Below, piece after piece: positions 26,162-34,298 of a stretch of DNA of 50,877 nucleotides. The translations under genes and the position numbers were made by a program. Source of the DNA: Companilactobacillus mishanensis (lineage in GTDB: Bacteria; Bacillota; Bacilli; Lactobacillales; Lactobacillaceae); contig NZ_RHON01000011.1 in NCBI RefSeq assembly GCF_003946505.1, forward strand, positions 1-50,877. The letters are read 5' to 3'. The notes beneath the pieces were generated by a model that saw nothing but the letters and a program-made list of their open reading frames with translations, made no database searches and had not been told where the DNA came from. Each line of letters opens with the position of its first letter. The stretch's first letter is position 1.

Positions 26162-26443
26162 TTATCTAGATTTAACTAAGTGAGTCCTAAGGTTGTACCA
26201 AACATTTGCTTTATCGATGCATTGAAGCAAATCGGTGATACGATCGGAACAAACATTACGATCACTCAGAGCTGTATGTTGAATGTTGTAATACATTTTT
26301 GAAAGTAAAGCTCCGCTATCTTGTCCGCTCAAAATCTTAGAACGATAGCTCTCTAATTCTGGTACTAACGATGTTCCTTCGGTGTCCGAAATAACATCGT
26401 CGATGTAGTTTAGTAGTTCAAGTTTATTCTTTTTTCTCAACAT
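26162..26443 (-). CDS. bacteriocin-immunity-like small protein
   Basis: 93 residues, highly charged at the N-terminus (MLRKKNKLELLNYIDDVI), predicted all helical. Size and pattern resemble the four-helix enterocin A/pediocin-type immunity family, which protects against class IIa bacteriocins; the match is by eye. ATG at 26443 follows GGAGGTAATT; the earlier TTG is inside that site. No bacteriocin precursor or transporter is next to it, so it would be an orphan immunity gene. A different small helical family remains possible. Confidence 0.5.
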   Translation of the reverse strand: MLRKKNKLELLNYIDDVISDTEGTSLVPELESYRSKILSGQDSGALLSKMYYNIQHTALSDRNVCSDRITDLLQCIDKANVWYNLRTHLVKSR

Positions 26444-26495
26444 AATTACCTCCGACAAGATTGTTGGAAACTAATGTGTAGCAGATGCAGAAATC

Positions 26496-26524
26496 CTTGA
26501 AAAATATCATGATGATATTTCAAG
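26496..26524. repeat. long hairpin in the interval upstream of the immunity-like gene
   Basis: CTTGAAAAATATCAT pairs with ATGATATTTCAAG around one base (two-base bulge), bounded by ATCCTT/AAGGAT. It may be an operator or a 5' leader hairpin of the minus-strand gene. No other feature is clear in 26444-26678. Confidence 0.4.
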
Positions 26525-26678
26525 TTAAGGATACCTAAGTTTATCCGTCATGGCAATATATTCCGACTATTTATTTAATGATGAAAATGGTTACAGAACA
26601 CTGGCTTTGTTATACTGTTCTTAATTAAGATAGTAAAACTAAACAACAAAAATTTGGTGTTAAATTAGGAGAATAATC

Positions 26679-27050
26679 ATGTTTGAATTTGAAGAATATT
26701 TGAGTTTGATCGACGATCCAGATCATGAAAAACGCATGCGAGAATTGTTAGAATGGGTAGTTCAGACTTTTCCAAATTTGAAGACAAGGGTTGCCTGGAA
26801 TCAGCCAATGTTTACTGACCATGATACTTTTATCATCGCATTCAGTATTGCCAAAAAGCATATTGCCGTAGCCCCTGAAGGCATCGTGATAGAAAAATTT
26901 TCTGAAGAATTAAAACAAGCAAAATATTCAGCCGGTAAGCAGATGTTTCGGATAGGATTTGATCAAGACGTCAATCATGACTTACTAAAAAGAATAATTC
27001 AATTCAATATTGACGACAAAAAGGAAACGACTACTTTTTGGAGAAAATAA
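26679..27050 (+). CDS. DUF1801 / YdhG-like protein
   Basis: 123 residues of the YdhG/YdeI family with a frataxin-like fold, some of which act as intracellular iron chaperones. Typical segments are VAWNQPMFTDHDTFIIAFSIAKKHIAVAP (residues about 37-65) and AKYSAGKQMFRIGF (about 85). TAGGAG precedes the ATG. It is monocistronic. The iron-related function is family knowledge only. Confidence 0.85.
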   Translation: MFEFEEYLSLIDDPDHEKRMRELLEWVVQTFPNLKTRVAWNQPMFTDHDTFIIAFSIAKKHIAVAPEGIVIEKFSEELKQAKYSAGKQMFRIGFDQDVNHDLLKRIIQFNIDDKKETTTFWRK

Positions 27051-27063
27051 TTTAAATTATCAA

Positions 27064-27109
27064 ATCGCATAAAATCAGTGTTAAAAAGCTGATTTTATGC
27101 GATTTTTTT
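27064..27109 (+). terminator. terminator
   Basis: ATCGCATAAAATCAG pairs with CTGATTTTATGCGAT, followed by T7. Confidence 0.9.
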
Positions 27110-27178
27110 ATGTAATCAATTATTATCATTAATCATTTTTTATGGAAATCTTTATTGTGAATATTTGGTGCTAATAGA

Positions 27179-27207
27179 TTGATAAACATCCATAAACATT
27201 CTATAAA
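27179..27207 (+). promoter_or_regulatory. promoter of the second WxL cluster with a long leader
   Basis: TTGATA (27179-27184), a 17-base spacer and TATAAA (27202-27207). The next gene starts at 27455, implying a 5' leader of about 240 bases that holds no convincing small gene; I see no clear structured RNA there. DNA at 27110-27178 is AT-rich and featureless. Confidence 0.6.
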
Positions 27208-27454
27208 TGGGGTGTGAATAAGAAATAGGCGAAAAATTATTATTCACAGATCTTATCTGCAGAAAGTTGGTAAAGTTTTTGAAAGTGTTTCTTTTGTAGC
27301 TATTAGGCACATATCAAGAATTAGTCTATGACCTAAGCCCAAAGACATTTTTATCAGCTTTTTCAGATGCCTCAATAATTTTAAATGGGCACAGAACGAA
27401 AGTTTCTCATCGTAAAAGAGGATATTTACCGGTGGGGAAAAAAGAGGAAACATT

Positions 27455-28078
27455 ATGAAAGCATTAATAAGAAGTAGCGCCGCAGTCAGTGCATTTATTT
27501 TTGCATTAAGCTCAAGTGGAGTTTTGATAGCACAAGCTGCAACGACTGGTACTACGACGACTCCTACACCAATGACTTCCACGGCAACGAGTGATTTGAC
27601 GGCTGGTCCACTAACATTAACTGCTGTCCCTTCATTCGATTTTGGAACTGCAACTTTAACTGGTACTACTGGAGACAAGGTTCCAGGAAGTTCAGTAACT
27701 GGAGCATTGAAAGTAACAAATCCTGGTCAAATTGGTGGTTGGCAAGTAACAGTGGCTGGAACTCCATTCACTGATACTTCTGGCACAGCACTAACTGGGA
27801 CAATATTGAGTCTTGATGGACTCGCAACGAATCCTATAACTGCTGATGATTCAACGAATACATCTACGTTACCTACATTCGTAACTCCAGAAACAATTTC
27901 GACATCCGCAACTGTAGTTGAAAGTGCAGCACCTTCTACATCAACTTCACATATCGGAATTGGTTCATATACGACATCGTATGATGCAGCTGCATCATCA
28001 TTAGCAGTACCTTCAAGCACAGTTGCCGGTACTTATACATCGACACTAACTTGGACCATGTCAAATGCACCAGCTTAA
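27455..28078 (+). CDS. WxL-domain surface protein
   Basis: 207 residues, nearly all WxL domain after a signal peptide (about 1-30, SSGVLIAQAAT). Both motifs are intact: VTNPGQIGGWQVTVAGTPF near 88-106 and YTSTLTWTMSNAPA at the C-terminus. Thr/Ser/Ala-rich like other WxL proteins. AGAGGAAA precedes the ATG. It pairs with the DUF916 gene downstream and serves here as the intact template for the frameshifted gene at 17744. Confidence 0.92.
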   Translation: MKALIRSSAAVSAFIFALSSSGVLIAQAATTGTTTTPTPMTSTATSDLTAGPLTLTAVPSFDFGTATLTGTTGDKVPGSSVTGALKVTNPGQIGGWQVTVAGTPFTDTSGTALTGTILSLDGLATNPITADDSTNTSTLPTFVTPETISTSATVVESAAPSTSTSHIGIGSYTTSYDAAASSLAVPSSTVAGTYTSTLTWTMSNAPA

Positions 28079-28178
28079 ACTAACATTTAAATTTTAATAA
28101 TCTGAGGGATTATATACACTTATAAACTGTATATTTCCCTTTTTGTTACTTTCCGTTCAATAATTGGAGATAATAGCT

Positions 28179-29201
28179 ATGAAAAAATTTTTAACATTGT
28201 TGTTTTGTTCGATGTTTGCACTCGCCGGTTTCTTAGGCTTTAATTCGAGTACGGTCAAAGCTGACGCTGTTAAATATACAGTTTCAGCTGAGATACCCAA
28301 CAATCAAGTAAATAAGAAGTTGACCTATTTTGATTTGAAAGTGGCACCAAATAGTACCCAAGATTTAAAAATCAAAATAATCAATAACGATTCAGTTGAA
28401 CACACATATGATGTGGCAGTCAATCGAGCCTCGACAAACGTTAATGGATTAGTTGATTATAGTCAACATGGTACAAAGAAGGATCCATCGTTAAAATACG
28501 ATATTGAATCTATGTTTCCTGCTCCTGAAAGAATTACAATTCCTGCAAATACCACCAAAGAAGTAACTCTGACATTGAAGGTTCCTAACCAGAAATTCTC
28601 AGGAGTATTACTTGGTGGTATCAGAGTATTGCAAGAAATTAATAATCAAAAACCTTCGAAGAAAGAATTTTCAGTCAACAATCAATTTGCGTATGTAATT
28701 GGGTTAAAACTACAGCAAAGTACTGACGAAGTTAAACCTGACATGAAACTTACAAATGTTAAAGCAGAACAAAATAATGGTCAAAATAATATCACGGCAG
28801 ACTTGCAAAATGATGAGCCTACTTTGATGGACGATGTCAATGTTGACGCGACCGTAACGCCAGAAAATGGAACAAAATCAGTTTTAAAAGTAGACAAGAA
28901 GAATATGTCTATGGCACCAAACAGCAACTTTGCAATGCCAGTAAGTCTCAATAATCAGCCGCTAAAAGCTGGTAAATATACGATGCATATTTCTGCCAAT
29001 GCTGAAAAGGGCACGGACAAATGGAATATGAAACGTAACTTTACTGTTACACCTAAAGCCGCTGCCAAATTGAATACGACTGCCGTTGGTCAAGCCAGCC
29101 AGCCTAACTACAATTTGATAATTGCTTTGATTGTTGCTGCTGCTTTGATCGTAATTGGACTCTTGATTTGGAACTTTAAGAATCAAAGACGTCGCAGATA
29201 A
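28179..29201 (+). CDS. WxL-interacting protein, DUF916-DUF3324
   Basis: 340 residues with the same layout as the protein at 19141: signal peptide, DUF916 starting YTVSAEIPNNQVNKKLTYF, DUF3324 (VNATVTPENG region) and a C-terminal transmembrane helix (about 313-333) with a NQRRRR tail. ATG at 28179 with TTGGAGAT upstream is chosen over an in-frame TTG at 28164. It follows the WxL gene by 100 bases and forms a two-gene surface module with it. Confidence 0.92.
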   Translation: MKKFLTLLFCSMFALAGFLGFNSSTVKADAVKYTVSAEIPNNQVNKKLTYFDLKVAPNSTQDLKIKIINNDSVEHTYDVAVNRASTNVNGLVDYSQHGTKKDPSLKYDIESMFPAPERITIPANTTKEVTLTLKVPNQKFSGVLLGGIRVLQEINNQKPSKKEFSVNNQFAYVIGLKLQQSTDEVKPDMKLTNVKAEQNNGQNNITADLQNDEPTLMDDVNVDATVTPENGTKSVLKVDKKNMSMAPNSNFAMPVSLNNQPLKAGKYTMHISANAEKGTDKWNMKRNFTVTPKAAAKLNTTAVGQASQPNYNLIIALIVAAALIVIGLLIWNFKNQRRRR

Positions 29202-29289
29202 TACCCCGATTTGTGAACAAACACGATAAAAAATGTTATTATTTGTTTATCATTCAATAAATAATTTGAATCTTTAGGGGGATAAACAA

Positions 29290-30186
29290 ATGAATAATAG
29301 AATGAAAGTTGCTTTGACTGCAACTGCCGTCATGTTGCTGGCTTCACCAGTGATCTCTGTCGGTGTGACTTCACCAAGCAATGTTCAAACTGCACAAGCT
29401 GCAACTGCTGACCAAGTACCAGCAATTCAAAGTGCTATCTTGAACGAATTAAATAATCTTCGTGCACAGAATGGATTGTCACCTGTCACAGAAGTTTCAC
29501 CATTGGTCAACTTGGCCGCAAATCGTGCTTCACATCTTTCAGCTATGGGTGCCTTGGATCATCATGCTGGATACAATTACAAAGATGGCGCTCCATACAC
29601 TGCTGTCGCAGGGGAAAACATCGGTTACTGGTACAATTCTAGTATTACTGATCCCACAGAAATTGCTAAGCAAATTATTACCAATTTGTACGACGACAAT
29701 GGCATTGCTACCTTTGGTCATCGAAAGAACATGTTGAATCCATATTTCACTCATGTTGGAATCGGTGTGACAATCAATCCTTCAAATGGATATATCTTTT
29801 ACACACAAGAATTTGGAACAATGTCGAACGAAATTACTGCTAACGTCAACGCTGTAAGAAATTATTCAGCATATACTGGAGCAATTGGCTTGAGTTCTGA
29901 ATTCCCAACTAAATTTGATCCAAGTATTAGTAGTTCTAGCACCAATTCGAACACATCATCGAACTCAGTTTATCCCGGTGCAACAAAAATTAATGCAATT
30001 ATTACACCAGTTAGATTAACGACACTTTATACTTCTCCAGCCGGTAAAAAATCTAATCGTAGTATCGCTGGCAATACCAGTTGGTACACTGATCAAGTAT
30101 TTATCGACGGCCAAGGGAACCACTGGTACCGCGTATCTACAAGCGAGTGGGCTGAAGTAAATGATGGAAATCTACAAAATCTATAA
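29290..30186 (+). CDS. secreted CAP-domain (SCP/PR1-like) protein
   Basis: 298 residues: signal peptide (about 1-38, QTAQAAT), CAP domain about 45-180 with LNELNNLRAQNGL, HHAGY, GENIGYW and HRKNMLNPYFTHVGIG, a Ser/Asn linker (about 215-232) and a C-terminal SH3- or SLAP-like module (LTTLYTSPAGKKSNRSIAGN...WYRVS). This layout suits a wall-associated protein. AGGGGGA precedes the ATG. It is monocistronic with its own terminator. CAP proteins in lactobacilli have no settled biochemical role. Confidence 0.88.
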   Translation: MNNRMKVALTATAVMLLASPVISVGVTSPSNVQTAQAATADQVPAIQSAILNELNNLRAQNGLSPVTEVSPLVNLAANRASHLSAMGALDHHAGYNYKDGAPYTAVAGENIGYWYNSSITDPTEIAKQIITNLYDDNGIATFGHRKNMLNPYFTHVGIGVTINPSNGYIFYTQEFGTMSNEITANVNAVRNYSAYTGAIGLSSEFPTKFDPSISSSSTNSNTSSNSVYPGATKINAIITPVRLTTLYTSPAGKKSNRSIAGNTSWYTDQVFIDGQGNHWYRVSTSEWAEVNDGNLQNL

Positions 30187-30191
30187 TTATT

Positions 30192-30220
30192 AAGGTAATT
30201 CTTCGGAATTGCCTTTTTTT
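30192..30220 (+). terminator. terminator of the CAP gene
   Basis: AAGG-AATTC pairs with GAATT-CCTT around TTCG, T-run following. Confidence 0.85.
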
Positions 30221-30262
30221 ATACGTCAAAGTACAGTTATAATTGTGTTTAGGAGTATAAAT

Positions 30263-30664
30263 ATGAGAATAAAAAATTTGATAGGTTTAGGTGTAAGTTA
30301 CTTACTGTTGATCGTTATCAGCTCGATAAGTAGCTTGTACAATACAAAGGATGGTTGGCAAGTGACCAGTAACTTGGTGATATTGATCGTGCTAGTTTTA
30401 GTATTAGCAACGTTGTATTCACCATTCATGATTGCTTCATTGTTTCAGACTAGGACGACCAGTCTGATAATATTAGGATTCAGCTTGTTCATGTTGTTGG
30501 CAGTTAATTTGCCAATTTTATTGAAAGCAGTTTTTGAAACGGGTGCAATGACTGTTACACGTGGGTCCTTGTTAGTTATGGTTCCGCTTGATATGGTCGT
30601 TTTAATATATGTAATAGTTATAAATTGGATATATGCAGTGCAACAAAAAAAGATGTTGAGATAA
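30263..30664 (+). CDS. small polytopic membrane protein of unknown function
   Basis: 133 residues with four hydrophobic segments (about 8-25, 39-62, 68-90, 103-126) and a basic C-terminus (QQKKMLR). I do not recognise the family. ATG at 30263 follows TAGGAG by seven bases; an earlier in-frame codon at 30209 lies in the preceding terminator. Confidence 0.7.
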   Translation: MRIKNLIGLGVSYLLLIVISSISSLYNTKDGWQVTSNLVILIVLVLVLATLYSPFMIASLFQTRTTSLIILGFSLFMLLAVNLPILLKAVFETGAMTVTRGSLLVMVPLDMVVLIYVIVINWIYAVQQKKMLR

Positions 30665-30682
30665 TAATCTCAGCATCTTTTT
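30650..30682. terminator. bidirectional terminator between convergent genes
   Basis: AGATGTTGAGAT pairs with ATCTCAGCATCT (one G-U), with A7 before and T5 after. Confidence 0.85.
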
Positions 30683-30687
30683 GTATT

Positions 30688-31410
30688 TTATCCGAATGCT
30701 CCACCAATCAAATAGGTGACTGCCATTGTGCCAACACCTACTAGTAGGTTACGCAAAACACCTTTTACACGGTCAGAATTACCTAGTGTGGCACTTGTAT
30801 AACCTGTTAATGTTAGTGCTAAGACAACTGCAGCAATCGTCCCTGGAACTTTATATGGATAGGGGATGAATGTGATCGATAATAGTGGAAGTAGTGAACC
30901 CATCATGAATGAGAAGAATGATGAAATGGCAGCGTGCCAAGGATTGAAATAGTGTGAAAGTTCAATATTACATTTTGCTTTCAAAGTTACGTTCAAAGCA
31001 TCATTTTCCATCAGTTGAGTGGCAACTTTTTTAGCCAGTGGAGGAGTTAATCCTTCATGCTCATAGTGAAGTGCCAAGCCTTTTAATTCATCCTCATAGT
31101 CTGATTGGATACGTTCGTTTTGAATTTGAGTCATTGTTCGTTGGGTATCACGTTGCGTACTTACGGAAACATATTCACCACCACCCATAGAAAGGGCACC
31201 GGCTAACATTCCTGATAGTCCGGCGATGAACAAAGCTAGTTGTCCTTGGTGAGCCCCCGCAACACCAATTACGATACCAGCAACAGATACGATTCCATCA
31301 TTTGCGCCTAGTACACCGGCTCTAATAATATTCAACTGTTCTGATAAATGAAACTTTTCGATCAGTTTCCTAGATAAAGATTCCTCATTTGACGAACTAA
31401 AAACTTTCAT
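30688..31410 (-). CDS. VIT/CCC1-family iron or manganese transporter
   Basis: 240 residues: N-terminal GANDGIVSVAGIVIGVAGA near 35-53 and a second helix with GGGEYVSVSTQRDTQ near 77-91, the metal-site region of the VIT1 family, then a cytosolic helical insert and three more hydrophobic segments. It probably exports Fe(II) or Mn(II). GAGGGA precedes the ATG. It stands alone. Confidence 0.9.
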   Translation of the reverse strand: MKVFSSSNEESLSRKLIEKFHLSEQLNIIRAGVLGANDGIVSVAGIVIGVAGAHQGQLALFIAGLSGMLAGALSMGGGEYVSVSTQRDTQRTMTQIQNERIQSDYEDELKGLALHYEHEGLTPPLAKKVATQLMENDALNVTLKAKCNIELSHYFNPWHAAISSFFSFMMGSLLPLLSITFIPYPYKVPGTIAAVVLALTLTGYTSATLGNSDRVKGVLRNLLVGVGTMAVTYLIGGAFG

Positions 31411-31486
31411 AAATATCCCTCACTAACGTCTTTAAGAACAGTATAGTAGTCTGAAATATTGTTTCAAGAGACGAAAATAACAAATT

Positions 31487-31708
31487 TTATTTGTTTTTAG
31501 AAATTGTTTGTTTACGAACTAACTTCATGCAAGTTCCTACGTAACCGGCAATTAATACCAACATGGCGATCCCTAGTGGGCTGAAAATATGTTGGAGTGT
31601 CGTATTTGGCTGATCGTTTAGAAACACAAAACAGACCAGGGCAATAATAATTTCTATAATTGCAATTGTATGCATGTGATTTAAATAAAATTGATTGATT
31701 TTCTTCAA
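31487..31708 (-). CDS. small membrane protein of unknown function
   Basis: 73 residues with two hydrophobic segments (about 13-30 and 43-60) and a basic tail (RKQTISKNK). It starts with TTG at 31708, six bases after AGGGGGA. No family recognised. It lies downstream of the VOC gene on the same strand but past a hairpin terminator. Confidence 0.65.
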   Translation of the reverse strand: MKKINQFYLNHMHTIAIIEIIIALVCFVFLNDQPNTTLQHIFSPLGIAMLVLIAGYVGTCMKLVRKQTISKNK

Positions 31709-31751
31709 GATAATCCCCCTAAAACAAGTGTTACTAATAATTGTATATTAA

Positions 31752-31799
31752 TAAAGCGTAACTAACTTCGAATTTGAAAATTAGTTACGCTTATTTTTA
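31752..31799 (-). terminator. hairpin after the VOC gene, bidirectional
   Basis: AAGCGTAACTAA pairs with TTAGTTACGCTT; the minus tail is TTTATTAAT, the plus tail TTATTTTTA. Confidence 0.65.
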
Positions 31800-32171
31800 G
31801 TCTTTGGTAGTTCCAATGGCAAAATAATGTCCTTCAGGGTCAGAAAAATTGAATACTTTCTGACAACCCTGAACCATGATGTCACCGACATCTTTTGAGT
31901 ACTTGGAGATTTGTTCGTGAGTTGCTTCAACATCGTCAGTTAAAAACATGATTGATGGTGTTTCGAGAGATACCATAGGTGAAAAATTCTTAATAAAATC
32001 AACGTTATATAAGTTGATATTTACTTGATCTAATACTTTTAATTTGAGTTCAAAACTACCATCTTGAAGTTTTGTCTTCTTGATGATTTCTGCGTTTAAA
32101 GCATCTTTAAAGAAATCAGCGATGAGTTCTACATCGTCAACATAAAGCATCAATTCGAATTTTTTTAGCAT
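31797..32171 (-). CDS. VOC/glyoxalase-fold protein
   Basis: 124 residues, one vicinal-oxygen-chelate domain with paired beta-alpha-beta-beta-beta units: FELMLYVDDVELIADFFKDAL at the start and VFNFSDPEGHYFAIGTT at the end. Metal ligands cannot be assigned with confidence. The ribosome site AAGGAGAAGAGG precedes the ATG. The function is unknown; related single-domain proteins include antibiotic-binding and isomerase types. Confidence 0.82.
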   Translation of the reverse strand: MLKKFELMLYVDDVELIADFFKDALNAEIIKKTKLQDGSFELKLKVLDQVNINLYNVDFIKNFSPMVSLETPSIMFLTDDVEATHEQISKYSKDVGDIMVQGCQKVFNFSDPEGHYFAIGTTKD

Positions 32172-32303
32172 TCCTCTTCTCCTTATTTGAGTATGATTTT
32201 ATATTATCACTGAAATAATATTTTTAAATAATTTTGAGAAAATTAAAAATATCACTTGACCTAAAACCCGTTTCAGAAAGTACATTGAATGCAGATAAGA
32301 GAT

Positions 32304-32322
32304 TTGAGATTTGAAATCTCAA
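32304..32322. promoter_or_regulatory. perfect 9-bp inverted repeat ahead of the EIIA-like gene
   Basis: TTGAGATTT-G-AAATCTCAA lies directly before the AAGGAG ribosome site (32325-32330). It could be an operator, possibly for the LacI regulator two genes on, or an RNA hairpin next to the ribosome site. Confidence 0.5.
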
Positions 32323-32339
32323 TTAAGGAGTGTTCAATT

Positions 32340-32810
32340 ATGAAATTACTTAACGATAATATTTTTAATAATGTAGAGTTACCAAATTATAACGAAATCG
32401 ATTCATTAAAGGCTTTAGCATTTAAAATTTCTGATAAGACAGATATCAACTATCAATCTTTGGTCAGTGGCTTGATGTCCAGTGAGGTCGAAGGAGATAC
32501 GGCGGTTGGCGCTGGTTTGGTTATTACCTATGCTTTCTCAAGTAAGATGGATAAACCTGAATTATTTGCTGCAAACTTCAATAAGGAAATCGGTTGGGAT
32601 TATCCATCTGGTCAAAACATTTCTACTATAATTGCTATTGTTTTGCCAAGGGGATATGAGAATACTGAATTCGTTCAAGAAATCAGAGAGTCCGTACGTT
32701 ACAAATTTGCGAAAGACTTATTTGAAGGTAACACTGTAGACAGATGGTCTGATCCTAATGAAATTTCAAAATTAGTCAGTTCATTTGTTTCAGAACCTGA
32801 TATTGCATGA
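32340..32810 (+). CDS. PTS EIIA type-2-like protein lacking the active histidine
   Basis: 156 residues resembling the fructose/mannitol-type EIIA fold. SLVSGLMSSEVEGDTAVGAGLVITYAF (about 42-68) aligns by eye with the family's RE...TGIGxGxAIPH segment, and TIIAIVLP near 100 with its later strand. The phosphorylated His in IPH appears as Tyr (ITY), so it could not carry phosphate normally. ATG at 32340 follows AAGGAG. The LacI regulator starts 52 bases downstream, probably in one operon. A regulatory or decoy role is inference; a different fold is possible. Confidence 0.5.
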   Translation: MKLLNDNIFNNVELPNYNEIDSLKALAFKISDKTDINYQSLVSGLMSSEVEGDTAVGAGLVITYAFSSKMDKPELFAANFNKEIGWDYPSGQNISTIIAIVLPRGYENTEFVQEIRESVRYKFAKDLFEGNTVDRWSDPNEISKLVSSFVSEPDIA

Positions 32811-32862
32811 TACATTTATACTTGAAAGATAATTCTTATTATAAGTTTGAGGGTAAATCTTT

Positions 32863-33813
32863 ATGACAAATATTCATGATATTGCAAAAATGACTGGTTA
32901 TTCTGTGTCCACGGTCTCGAGGGTTTTGAATCACAAGAACTATGTTTCTGATGAAGTTAGAGCAAAGGTCCAAGCTGTGATCGATGAAATGGACTATGTA
33001 CCTAATGATGTGGCACGTGATTTGAGTCGTGGGAAAACATATAGTATCGGAGTTGTTTTGCCATACACAAAACATCCTTATTTCACTCAAATTCTGAACG
33101 GTATCATGTCTGAAGCCTTTGAGAGAGATTATCGACTAGTCGTGTTACCTTCAGCTTATGACAAAGATAAAGAAGCTGAGTTTCTGGAACAGCTTCGTCG
33201 AAAAGCATTTGATGCGCTGATTTTTACTTCTCATGGTTTACCTTTGGAGAAAATTGCCAAGTATCAGAAGTATGGGCCGATCGTCTGCTGTCAGTATCCT
33301 GGGAATGTCGACATATCTGCCGCATATTCTGAGCGAATCGATACCTATGTTAAGGCCTTCGAATGGGTTCGGGATCATAATTTTGAAAGGATAGGTATCC
33401 TTCAAAACCGTGATTATCACGTCAGTGCAACTAGTGAGATGACAATCAAAGCGTATCAACAAGTATTTAATAAGATGCCGGAGTCTGACTTGATAGTTAC
33501 CGACGTGACGACCTATGATGACGGCCACAATGCTGCCAAATACTACGTTAAAAATGAATTGGATCCAGATTATGTATTCTGCAATAGTGATGATATTGCC
33601 GTTGGATTCAAAGACTATTACCTGGAAAATAATCTCAAGGTTCCAGAATTCATGGGACAAGAGAACCAGCTATCAAGTAAAATATTGAACTTTTCTACAA
33701 TTGATCATCAATTTGAAAAGGTTGGTGCCTCATCGTTTGATCTTGCCATAAGTGGGGATAGAAAGCAGATTCCAATAGAGTCTATGCTGATTAATAGAAG
33801 TGGACTTGTATAG
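32863..33813 (+). CDS. LacI-family transcriptional regulator
   Basis: 316 residues: N-terminal helix-turn-helix NIHDIAKMTGYSVSTVSRVLN and hinge helix YVPNDVARDLSRGKT (about 45-60), then a periplasmic-binding-like sensor with IGVVLPYTKHPYFTQILNGI. GAGGGTAAA precedes the ATG. The nearest candidate target is its own operon with the EIIA-like gene, via the inverted repeat at 32304-32322. The ligand is unknown; no sugar pathway is directly attached. Confidence 0.92.
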   Translation: MTNIHDIAKMTGYSVSTVSRVLNHKNYVSDEVRAKVQAVIDEMDYVPNDVARDLSRGKTYSIGVVLPYTKHPYFTQILNGIMSEAFERDYRLVVLPSAYDKDKEAEFLEQLRRKAFDALIFTSHGLPLEKIAKYQKYGPIVCCQYPGNVDISAAYSERIDTYVKAFEWVRDHNFERIGILQNRDYHVSATSEMTIKAYQQVFNKMPESDLIVTDVTTYDDGHNAAKYYVKNELDPDYVFCNSDDIAVGFKDYYLENNLKVPEFMGQENQLSSKILNFSTIDHQFEKVGASSFDLAISGDRKQIPIESMLINRSGLV

Positions 33814-33863
33814 CGTTGTTTTGGAAACTTGTTATGTTTGTAGTGTATTTATATAGATCCATG

Positions 33864-33872
33864 TGGTATATT
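33864..33872 (+). promoter_or_regulatory. promoter of the antisense antitoxin RNA (extended -10)
   Basis: TGGTATATT is an extended -10. It would start RNA near 33879, about 60 bases before the shared terminator. Confidence 0.55.
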
Positions 33873-33878
33873 AGTTGA

Positions 33879-33940
33879 TGGAGCAGAGACTAACAACATT
33901 CACAAAAAAAACCTCGGTATATGACACCGAGGTTTTTTTG
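33879..33940 (+). ncRNA. antisense antitoxin RNA of an Fst/par-type type I toxin-antitoxin locus
   Basis: A predicted RNA of about 62 nt. GAGACTAACAACATTCAC (33886-33903) is the same sequence, less two bases, as 34039-34058, the complement of the toxin translation start. The RNA can therefore pair with the toxin mRNA at its ribosome site and start, and at the shared terminator. This matches RNA II of the Enterococcus par locus in size, orientation and logic. The 5' end is inferred from the promoter. Confidence 0.75.
33907..33939. terminator. bidirectional terminator shared by toxin and antitoxin RNAs
   Basis: AACCTCGGT pairs with ACCGAGGTT around ATATGAC, with A8 before and T7 after. It ends the toxin mRNA on minus and the antisense RNA on plus. 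Confidence 0.9.
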
Positions 33941-33953
33941 ATTCAGTTGAATA

Positions 33954-34049
33954 TTACCCTTTGGTGCTACTTGCACGGTTATTCAACCAGTAACTGAATA
34001 GAGCCACGAAACAGCCAGCAAGTATTGAAGCCAGTATGGAGACTAACAA
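33954..34049 (-). CDS. type I toxin, Fst/Lpt family small membrane peptide
   Basis: 31 residues beginning at TTG 34049, eight bases after GGAGG (an in-frame GTG at 34058 would give 34 residues but touches the ribosome site). The peptide has one hydrophobic helix and the family-typical ending: ILAGCFVALFSYWLNNR, then a polar tail (ASSTKG). This resembles Fst and the Lactobacillus Lpt toxins, which insert into the membrane and condense nucleoids or halt growth. It converges on the antisense RNA with a shared terminator and complementary repeats. A TTGACT -35-like box lies at 34117-34122 on the minus strand. Confidence 0.8.
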   Translation of the reverse strand: MLVSILASILAGCFVALFSYWLNNRASSTKG

Positions 34050-34298
34050 TGCATTCACCTCCAATCCGTTGCCAGATTGTGAAAAGGTAACAATTAATTG
34101 AATCGGTTAAAGTTGAAGTCAAGTTGATATTACTTGGATTACTTTTTGATATATCAAAATAGAATAAATTAAACAAAATAGTTAATGGATTTACTGTTCG
34201 GAAATGGAAATTAATAATTAGAATATTGAATGTAATTTATTGGTGATTTCATGTACAATTGTTAACGCACTTCAAACCAAATTATGACTGGAGCAAAT

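Noticed and set aside
26484..26550. AGATGCAG followed by a hairpin, resembling the left flank of the intergenic elements
   Set aside because: No GGCTCAG, CGTTCC or GGAATCGGCA follows and there is a single simple hairpin, so it is not counted as a copy.
27253..27678. 141-codon minus-strand frame over the WxL leader
   Set aside because: Half of it is antisense to the WxL gene, no ribosome site, and the Val-rich text mirrors Thr/Ala-rich codons of the real gene.
33979..34176. 65-codon minus-strand frame over the toxin region
   Set aside because: It has no ribosome site and is out of frame with the Fst-like peptide, which has GGAGG, family motif and antisense pairing.
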